Of a stretch of DNA of 26,654 nt, positions 17,066 to 23,105 are shown in pieces. Position 1 is the first letter of the stretch. The number at the start of each line of letters is the position of its first letter. Origin of the DNA: an uncultured Oscillospiraceae bacterium (GTDB lineage Bacteria; Bacillota; Clostridia; Oscillospirales; Oscillospiraceae); the NCBI GenBank assembly GCA_958436045.1, contig CAUBIP010000016.1, positions 1 through 26,654 of the forward strand, in the 5' to 3' direction. The translations under genes were made by a program, and so were the position numbers. The notes beneath the pieces were generated by a model, which did not search any database, was not told the origin of the DNA, and saw only the letters and a list, made by a program, of their open reading frames with translations.

Positions 17066-20000
17066 ATGAAAAAATGGATACTACGCTGCATGCTGGCTGT
17101 CAGCTTGCTGCTGGTCATCTGCGTCACAGTAGGCGCAATCGGAGAGGAAAAGCTCCCAGGCGATGCGGGCTATGGCTACAGCTATCGCTTCGTCACCCGG
17201 GACACCATTGAGATCACAGCCTACACCGGCTACGAACGCAACGTCACCGTTCCGGCGGAGATCGACGGCTACACTGTCGTCGGTATCGCGTATTTTGGCC
17301 GGGATGAGGCCATTGGGCAAAACCCAGTGGTCGAACAGGTCACACTGCCGGACACCGTACGCTATATTGGCGCAGGCGCCTTTGCCTATTGGCCAAACTC
17401 TGATGACACAGTGAGCGCGCTGCAAGAAATTGTCCTACCAGCCGGTCTGGAAGTCATCGGGGAAGATGCGTTTTACAATTGTTTCAGTCTGAACACCGTG
17501 GAAATTCCTGCCAGTGTACAAGAAATCGGCGCTTATGCCTTTTCAAACTGTAAGGCGCTGCAGAATTTTAAATTATTAGGAAACCAGACTGTTCTCCGGG
17601 ATATGGCTCTGGGCAGCATTCTGAACGCCGAGGGACTGATTGGTATGCTCCAGGACGCCTGGTATGCCTGTCAGGACGACTTTTTTATCTGGAACGGCTA
17701 TCTCTTCGGCTACCAGGGTGAGAGCAAAACGCCAGTCATTCCGGTAGGTGTCCGGGGCATCATGGGCTACGCCTTCCGCGGCAGACCGGAGATCACCGCC
17801 GTGACGATCCCGGACTCCGTCGAATTTATTGGCAGCCATGCCTTTGAAAACTGCACGGCGCTGACCTCGCTGGATATTCCCGCCAGCGTTACGCGGATTG
17901 AAAACGGGGCTTTTAACGACTGCAGCGGCCTAAAAAGCGTGACCTTTCACCAGGGCCTGCACGTCATCGGCGAGTATGCCTTTGAGGACTGCACAGCTCT
18001 GACAGAGATTACACTGCCAGATGGCCTGGAGGAGTTGGGCGACTGCGCCTTTGGCTCCTGCGAAATGATCCAAAGCATGTACTTCCCGTCCAGCCTCCGT
18101 GTGGCCGACGTGAGCGCTGTGCAGGATACAGCGTGGTACAATGCCAAGCAGGAGGGCGAACTGGTTTATCTTGGCGGCGTCCTGGCAAACTGCATCGGCG
18201 ACCTTCCGGAAACGCTCAACGTACGCCCTGGCACGCACACCGTAAAGCTGGAAAACGTCTATACCGATACGCTCAAAACCATCACCTTGCCAGATGGTCT
18301 GGAAACGCTGATCCTACAGGGGACTTACACCAAGCTGACGAGCCTGACCGTTCCGGAGAGCGTAACGCACATCGACGCAGGGACCTTTTACGAGCTGCGC
18401 TCCCTGAAGCTGCCGCAAGAAGCAACGCTGGCCCAGGGATCATTTCCCCGCTGCAGGCGGCTGGAGAGCGTCACGATCCCCAAAGGGAACCCGTATCTGG
18501 ACGCGTTTTTTGCCTGCGACGGGCTGAAAAGCATCACCCTGCCGGACGATGTTCTGGTGCTTTCCGGCGGCATCGGCGGCAAGAGTCTTACCAGCGTCGA
18601 CTTAAACCAAGTCCGGGTGCTGGGAGAAGGTGCATTTGCTGATTGCAGTGCGTTGACTCGTATCACGCTTCCGGAGAGCCTCGTTGCCATCGAAGGGGTC
18701 GCTTTTTCCAACTGCACAGCGCTAGTCGCAGTACAGGGTGGTAAAAACGTCCGGGACCTCGGCTATGGCTGCTTCGCAGGCTGTACCGCGCTGCTGGATT
18801 TCGGTGATCTGCCGGATCGTGTGCGCCGGGTCGATCATACCACATTCGAAAATACCGCTTGGTATCAGAATCAGCCGGCAGGCGTCGTCTATTTTGGCCG
18901 CATCGCCTATTGCTACAAGGGCACGATGCCGGAGGGCACGACCCTTTCCCTCAAGCCGGGGACGATCAGCGTTACCATCGGTTTTATCTTTGAGCAGGAG
19001 CCTCTGACGCCCCGGACGCTGGCCTATTTTGAGCAGCCGAACCTCGTCGGCGTCGTGCTGCCGGAGAGCGTGCGCGATGTCGGCGCATACAGTCTCTGCA
19101 ACAGCCCCAATATCAAAGCCATCGACCTGGGCGGCACCGTCTCCATCGGCGACAACGCCCTCAACGGCACAGCTGTGCAGGAGATCACCCTGCCGGACAG
19201 CACCCGTTTTGTCGGCGCAGATGCACTGACGGGCGAGCATTTGAAAGCTGTGCATCTGAACGATGGCCTGGAGGTCATCGAAGAGGGCGCATTCTTCAGC
19301 GGGACCGGCCTGCAAGGCGTACAGATCCCGGCCAGCGTGCACTATATCGGTTACCAAGCCCTCGGTTGGGCCCCCAGTGATCCGGGCTGGGTCAGCCAGC
19401 CCATCCCTGGCTTTACCATCCGAGGCCAGGCCGATTCCGCAGCCCAGCGCTATGCGGTGGCGAATGAATTCACTTTTCTTGAAGCACTCCCCTGCACCGC
19501 ACACCGCTACGCCGAGACCGTCGTCCCCGCCACCTGCCAGGCAGGCGGCTATACCCGCCAGGTCTGCACCCTCTGCGGTGATACGCAGATCACAGCAAAA
19601 ACGTCCGCCACCGGGCATGCGGCAGCAAACGATGCAGCGGTCGCCGCAACCTGTGTGCTGCCCGGGTACACCGGCGGCAGCCACTGCGCCATGTGCGGCA
19701 CCGTTCTGTCGCAGCATGCGCTGCAGCCAGCTCTGGGGCACAACTGGATCAACAGCTGGGTCGTTGAGGAGCCGTACCAGACCGGCTACGGCATGACCTG
19801 CTTCTACTGCGGCCGCTGCCAGGGCTATCGCTATGAGCCCGCCGGGACACAGCATGTGCACCACTATATCAATTCCGTCGTCGCGCCGACATGCATTGAC
19901 CCGGGCTTTACCGTCCACACCTGCGCCTGCGGCGATACGTATATCGACAGTCATGTTCCGCAGCTGGGGCACGATTTTGCGAACGGCGTCTGCACCCGTT

Positions 20001-20617
20001 GTGGCCTTTCCGAAGCCGACGCCCCCTGTGACGGCGGCGCACACTGCCCCAGTGCCCGGTTTACCGACGTCCCCACCCCCAGCAACTGGGCCCACGCGGG
20101 CATCGACTACGCCGTGTCCCACAGCCTGTTCGCCGGGACCTCCCAGACCCAGTTCAGCCCGAAGGGCGTGATGAACCGGGCGATGCTCGTCGCCGTCCTC
20201 TGGCGGATGGCGGGGCGGCCGGAGCCCCGCACCGCATGCCCGTTCCAGGACGTGGGGCCTGATACCTATTACACGAAGGCCGTTGCCTGGGCAGCGGAGA
20301 ACGGTGTGGTCGCCGGTGTCTCGGCGACACGGTTTGACCCGGCGGCGAATATCACCCGGGAGCAGATGGCGGCGATACTCTTCCGCTATGCAGCAAAATC
20401 CGGGCTGGATACCAGCGCTCGGGGCGATACCGCCGCCTTCCCGGACCGGGATCGGGTGGCACCCTATGCCAGCGACGCGTTGCGCTGGTGCCTGGCCGAG
20501 GGTATCATCAGCGGCTCTGCAGAAAACGGCACCGTCTACCTGGCCCCCCAAGGCAGCGCGACCCGAGAACAGGTCGCCGCGATCCTGATGCGCTACTGCA
20601 AGCACATCGGAGCCTAA
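17066..20617 (+). CDS. Secreted BspA-type leucine-rich repeat protein with three SLH domains
   Basis: This 1183-residue protein is exported and probably anchored to the wall polymer. A signal peptide covers residues 1-24 (MKKWILRCMLAV, then a hydrophobic core ending VGA). Residues about 50-805 hold many LRR_5/BspA-type units of the form 'V-IPxSVxxIGxxAFxxCxxL'. These blocks are broken three times by a similar AWY...Y-x-G module. Residues about 806-985 carry Cys/His-rich repeats with CTLCG, CAMCG, CFYCGRC and CTRCG, preceded by ATC/PTC-x3-GYT patterns. Three SLH domains begin near residues 997, 1057 and 1125, each ending in an RAM/REQ helix (NRAML, TREQM, TREQV). GGAGGG lies seven bases before the ATG. 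BspA-type repeats usually bind host or other-cell surfaces; the ligand here is unknown. A strong terminator follows. Confidence 0.92.
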   Translation: MKKWILRCMLAVSLLLVICVTVGAIGEEKLPGDAGYGYSYRFVTRDTIEITAYTGYERNVTVPAEIDGYTVVGIAYFGRDEAIGQNPVVEQVTLPDTVRYIGAGAFAYWPNSDDTVSALQEIVLPAGLEVIGEDAFYNCFSLNTVEIPASVQEIGAYAFSNCKALQNFKLLGNQTVLRDMALGSILNAEGLIGMLQDAWYACQDDFFIWNGYLFGYQGESKTPVIPVGVRGIMGYAFRGRPEITAVTIPDSVEFIGSHAFENCTALTSLDIPASVTRIENGAFNDCSGLKSVTFHQGLHVIGEYAFEDCTALTEITLPDGLEELGDCAFGSCEMIQSMYFPSSLRVADVSAVQDTAWYNAKQEGELVYLGGVLANCIGDLPETLNVRPGTHTVKLENVYTDTLKTITLPDGLETLILQGTYTKLTSLTVPESVTHIDAGTFYELRSLKLPQEATLAQGSFPRCRRLESVTIPKGNPYLDAFFACDGLKSITLPDDVLVLSGGIGGKSLTSVDLNQVRVLGEGAFADCSALTRITLPESLVAIEGVAFSNCTALVAVQGGKNVRDLGYGCFAGCTALLDFGDLPDRVRRVDHTTFENTAWYQNQPAGVVYFGRIAYCYKGTMPEGTTLSLKPGTISVTIGFIFEQEPLTPRTLAYFEQPNLVGVVLPESVRDVGAYSLCNSPNIKAIDLGGTVSIGDNALNGTAVQEITLPDSTRFVGADALTGEHLKAVHLNDGLEVIEEGAFFSGTGLQGVQIPASVHYIGYQALGWAPSDPGWVSQPIPGFTIRGQADSAAQRYAVANEFTFLEALPCTAHRYAETVVPATCQAGGYTRQVCTLCGDTQITAKTSATGHAAANDAAVAATCVLPGYTGGSHCAMCGTVLSQHALQPALGHNWINSWVVEEPYQTGYGMTCFYCGRCQGYRYEPAGTQHVHHYINSVVAPTCIDPGFTVHTCACGDTYIDSHVPQLGHDFANGVCTRCGLSEADAPCDGGAHCPSARFTDVPTPSNWAHAGIDYAVSHSLFAGTSQTQFSPKGVMNRAMLVAVLWRMAGRPEPRTACPFQDVGPDTYYTKAVAWAAENGVVAGVSATRFDPAANITREQMAAILFRYAAKSGLDTSARGDTAAFPDRDRVAPYASDALRWCLAEGIISGSAENGTVYLAPQGSATREQVAAILMRYCKHIGA

Positions 20618-20627
20618 TCTATCGCAG

Positions 20628-20664
20628 AAGTCGCCTTAGACGTGTTGTCTAAGGCGACTTTTTT
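20628..20664 (+). terminator. Rho-independent terminator of the SLH/LRR gene
   Basis: AAGTCGCCTTAGAC (20628-20641) pairs perfectly with GTCTAAGGCGACTT (20647-20660) around GTGTT, followed by a T tract on the plus strand. Confidence 0.95.
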
Positions 20665-20693
20665 CGTTTTAACAAAAATTCCCCCTCGCGGGT

Positions 20694-21308
20694 TCACAGG
20701 GCATCCAAGCAGACCGGGATCTGCGCTAGGGGCGTAATGGCGTCCGGCTCCACCTTGCAGCGCAGGGCCAGGAGCGTCACGCCGGCCTGCTGCGCTTCGA
20801 CCAAGGCCCGGGCAAAGGCCGGGTCGTTCTGTTCATTCGGCCGCACGCAGGCAACACGCTCCATGGCAGCGACAAAGAGGACATAAGCCCCATAGCCCGC
20901 TTGGGCTGCGCGGAGAAGCGTGCGCACATGGCGCGTACCCCGCTGGGTCGGCGCATCCGGGAAGACACCCGCCCCATCCCGAGCCAGCGTCACACCCTTG
21001 ACCTCCAGCAGGCAGGGCTTGCCCGCTCGTTGAAAGGCCAGGTCAAACCGGGAGTCCTCCCAGGATACCTCCCGCCGCAGCTGTTCTGGCAGAAAGCCCG
21101 CCCCGCCGGAGGCCAGCCACTGGGCCGCCAGCACATTGGGGGCCGTAGAGTCCAGATTAAAATACGCGCCGGGCCGCAGCAGCTCGGCGCAGCGGCCTGT
21201 ATTTTTCACATGGCAAAGCGTCCGCCCTTCCGCCAGCTCCACCCAAGCCGTAAAGCGGTTCACCCGCTGGCAAAACCGGCCCGGGACGATCCCCTCATAG
21301 CGCAGCAT
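20694..21308 (-). CDS. sfsA: SfsA family DNA/RNA nuclease, N-terminal domain shortened
   Basis: SfsA proteins have an N-terminal OB-like nucleic-acid binding domain and a PD-(D/E)XK nuclease core. The 204-residue product has RVNRFTAWVEL and CHVKNTGRCAELL at the N-terminus. The nuclease core follows with FDLAF (Asp89), LLEVKGVTL (Glu102-x-Lys104), FPDAPTQRGTRHV and ACVRPNEQNDPAFA. Compared with the usual length near 230 residues, about 20-25 residues are missing between LLRPGA and LDSTAPN (positions 48-52), the stretch that normally carries a KYDLxAV-type strand. The core residues are kept, so nuclease activity is plausible. The ATG at 21308 has a G-rich Shine-Dalgarno AAGGGGG. The gene is monocistronic, with a good promoter upstream. 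Confidence 0.88.
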   Translation of the reverse strand: MLRYEGIVPGRFCQRVNRFTAWVELAEGRTLCHVKNTGRCAELLRPGAYFNLDSTAPNVLAAQWLASGGAGFLPEQLRREVSWEDSRFDLAFQRAGKPCLLEVKGVTLARDGAGVFPDAPTQRGTRHVRTLLRAAQAGYGAYVLFVAAMERVACVRPNEQNDPAFARALVEAQQAGVTLLALRCKVEPDAITPLAQIPVCLDAL

Positions 21309-21343
21309 GCCCGATTCCCCCTTGCTTTTTGTTCCTTTTTGTT

Positions 21344-21371
21344 ATTGTAGCACGCAAATACAGGCTGTCAA
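21344..21371 (-). promoter_or_regulatory. Sigma-A promoter of sfsA
   Basis: TTGACA (21366-21371) and TACAAT (21344-21349) are spaced by 16 bases on the minus strand, about 36 bases before the sfsA start. Confidence 0.78.
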
Positions 21372-21428
21372 GCGCGCCGCTTTTTGCGGATTTTGCAGAA
21401 AACAGTAGCAATTGGTGGAAAAATGCGT

Positions 21429-21434
21429 TATAAT
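21429..21434 (+). promoter_or_regulatory. -10 element for the GH3-like gene
   Basis: A perfect TATAAT lies 36 bases before the start of the GH3-like gene. No good -35 is seen at 16-18 bases (TAGCAA at 21406-21411 is the best placed), so an activator or weak promoter is possible. Confidence 0.5.
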
Positions 21435-21469
21435 AAGCGGGCGAATCCATGTATGAAAGGAGCTCACGC

Positions 21470-22693
21470 ATGAAAGTATTTCGAGCGATCCTGACGATAT
21501 TGGGCTGCGCCCTGATTGTGCTGGGCGGCTATTCCGCCGTCACCTTCCTGATGCAGCGGGACTTTGCCCCGGTGCAGGAACCCATGGTCGAAGCCCCGCA
21601 GCCCGCAGAACCCGAGCAGCCGGAGGAAACCCCGGAAGAGCCGACGCAGCCCGCGGAGGACCCGGAACTGGAAGCCCGCCACAGCCGCGCGCAGGAAATT
21701 CTGCGCGACATGTCCTTGGAAGAAAAAATTTACCAGCTGATGTTCGTTCGGCCGGAAGCAATCACCGGTGTCGACCAGGTCACTGTCGCCGGTCAGACGA
21801 CGCAGGATTCTCTGGGCCGCTGCCCCGTCGGCGGGCTCGTCTACCGCGCCGATAACTTAGAGCGTGAGGACCAAGCCAAAGAATTGCTGGAAAAAACAGC
21901 AGCTTATCTGGAGGACGACGGGCAGATTGCCCCGTTCCTAGGCGTATTCGACAACGGCAGCGAGACCTCCCCGGTGGCAGGCGATCTGGCAGGCGAAACG
22001 CTGGATTCCTTTGCGACCGTCGGCCACTCCGGCAGCGGCGGGCAGGCAGAACAGCTGGGTAAGGACCTGGGCAAGACGCTGGCCGATTATCATTTTAATG
22101 TAAATCTCGCCGCCGGTGCAGAGCTCAGCAGCGACCGCAGCGACTGTTTCTCCGCTGACGGCGAAGAGGCCGCGACGATGGTGTCCTCCTACGTCACCGG
22201 CCTGCAGAGCGAGAACGTTGCCGCCGTGCTGGCCCACTTCCCCGGCGAAGGCGCCGCTGAGAATGGCGTCTGCGATAAGACAGAGGAAGAACTCCGGCAG
22301 AGCGATCTGCTTCCCTTCACCGCCGGGATCGAAGCCGGGGCCGCCATCATTCAAGTCTCCAATATGACAGCCACGGAGCTGGACACCGCCCCCTGCTGCC
22401 TCTCGTCTGCCGTGATAACGGACCTGCTGCGAGATAGCCTGGGCTTTACCGGCGTGATCCTGACCGACCCGCTAGGCGGCCAGACCATTTCCGCCCAGTA
22501 TGACGAAGCCGAAGCCGCTATTCTGGCGCTGAACGCCGGCGCAGATATGCTCTATGAGCTGAATGACCCGGAGGGCGTCTATACCGCGATCCTCTCCGCC
22601 ATCCAAAACGGCGAGCTCACGGAAGAACGAATCGACGAGAGCGTCACCCGAATCCTCTGCGCTAAACTGCAGCTGCAAATCATCGAATCATAA
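21470..22693 (+). CDS. Membrane-anchored GH3-fold protein with degraded catalytic motifs
   Basis: The 407-residue product starts with an uncleaved-looking membrane helix (residues about 5-27), followed by a Pro/Glu-rich linker (PEQPEETPEEP) and a GH3 N-terminal-type barrel. Family landmarks are visible: LSLEEKIYQLMFVRPE-like opening, CPVGGLVYRADNL, HFPGEG, GFTGVILTDPLGG and NAGADMLYELND. In active NagZ-type enzymes the loop reads KHFPGHG followed by D-S-H. Here it is A255-H256-F-P-G-E-G and no D-x-H dyad follows. The usual EGGR substrate motif is replaced by DNGSETSP (from Asp161). A candidate nucleophile Asp333 remains. The protein is therefore probably a non-catalytic or altered binder of wall glycans. 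The ATG at 21470 has AAAGGAG seven bases upstream. Confidence 0.85.
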   Translation: MKVFRAILTILGCALIVLGGYSAVTFLMQRDFAPVQEPMVEAPQPAEPEQPEETPEEPTQPAEDPELEARHSRAQEILRDMSLEEKIYQLMFVRPEAITGVDQVTVAGQTTQDSLGRCPVGGLVYRADNLEREDQAKELLEKTAAYLEDDGQIAPFLGVFDNGSETSPVAGDLAGETLDSFATVGHSGSGGQAEQLGKDLGKTLADYHFNVNLAAGAELSSDRSDCFSADGEEAATMVSSYVTGLQSENVAAVLAHFPGEGAAENGVCDKTEEELRQSDLLPFTAGIEAGAAIIQVSNMTATELDTAPCCLSSAVITDLLRDSLGFTGVILTDPLGGQTISAQYDEAEAAILALNAGADMLYELNDPEGVYTAILSAIQNGELTEERIDESVTRILCAKLQLQIIES

Positions 22694-22700
22694 AATGCTT

Positions 22701-22749
22701 CCCGCCGCAGCGGGCCGCTTGATCGGTCCCTGCGGCGGGCGTCTTTTTT
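22701..22749 (+). terminator. Rho-independent terminator after the GH3-like gene
   Basis: CCCGCCGCAG (22701-22710) pairs with CTGCGGCGGG (22730-22739), followed by CGTC and a run of six T residues. Confidence 0.92.
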
Positions 22750-22755
22750 CATACA

Positions 22756-22800
22756 GAAAATCCCCGCAGACGAGTGACCAGCTCACCTGCGGGGATTTTC
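22756..22800. terminator. Second hairpin, 14-bp perfect stem
   Basis: GAAAATCCCCGCAG (22756-22769) pairs with CTGCGGGGATTTTC (22787-22800), with a nested GTGA/TCAC pair in the loop. It directly follows the first terminator. Its A/T outer pairs would give U-rich ends on either strand, so it may be a back-up or bidirectional terminator. Confidence 0.65.
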
Positions 22801-22985
22801 CAGGAATATAAAAAGAGAGGGAAAAAATGAAAAAGTGTAACTCACTATGGTTATAGTATACTGGGAAGATATTAAGAATGTAAGCTATAAGTTTTTACAA
22901 AATTGTTAAATTCGTGTTCTTTCGTAGTTTTTTTCGCCGCCCATGCCGACCGGTTTTGTTCACAAAAAATTTTTATTTCCCCCTC
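22801..22985. other. AT-rich gap before the clpB promoter, no gene recognised
   Basis: This stretch is much richer in A and T than its surroundings. It holds a nine-codon frame (22827-22856) behind a GAGAGGG sequence and an isolated TATACT (22857-22862). I see no RNA gene or protein that I can support. Confidence 0.4.
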
Positions 22986-23014
22986 TTGACAACGCCGGTT
23001 TCCAGGACTATGAT
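22986..23014 (+). promoter_or_regulatory. Sigma-A promoter of clpB
   Basis: TTGACA (22986-22991) and TATGAT (23009-23014) are spaced by 17 bases. Transcription should start near 23021, just before the CIRCE operator. Confidence 0.88.
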
Positions 23015-23027
23015 GGAGAAAAGTTGA

Positions 23028-23054
23028 TTAGCACTCTTAGTGCGCGAGTGCTAA
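23028..23054 (+). promoter_or_regulatory. CIRCE operator (HrcA binding site)
   Basis: TTAGCACTC, nine bases, then GAGTGCTAA match the CIRCE consensus exactly. It lies at the predicted transcript start of clpB, so HrcA should repress clpB until heat or protein-folding stress. No CtsR-type direct repeat was seen nearby. Confidence 0.97.
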
Positions 23055-23105
23055 AAATTAAAGAAACTCCACGGCATATGCCGGTTTGGAAAGGAGCGAA
23101 GCATT

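Noticed and set aside
18722..20605. A 627-codon open frame antisense to the SLH/LRR gene
   Set aside because: The plus strand encodes unmistakable LRR, Cys-rich and SLH domains across this whole region, while the antisense product resembles no known fold. Its length follows from GC bias.
9195..20617. A defence island or mobile biosynthetic cluster
   Set aside because: No integrase, transposase, nuclease-effector or toxin-antitoxin genes are present, and base composition resembles the housekeeping flanks. The genes fit cell-wall polymer synthesis and surface display.
22827..22856. Nine-codon frame behind GAGAGGG, as a possible micro-protein or leader peptide
   Set aside because: There is no convincing promoter between the terminators and this frame, and no coupling to clpB, which has its own promoter downstream. 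A frame this short in AT-rich DNA is easily chance.
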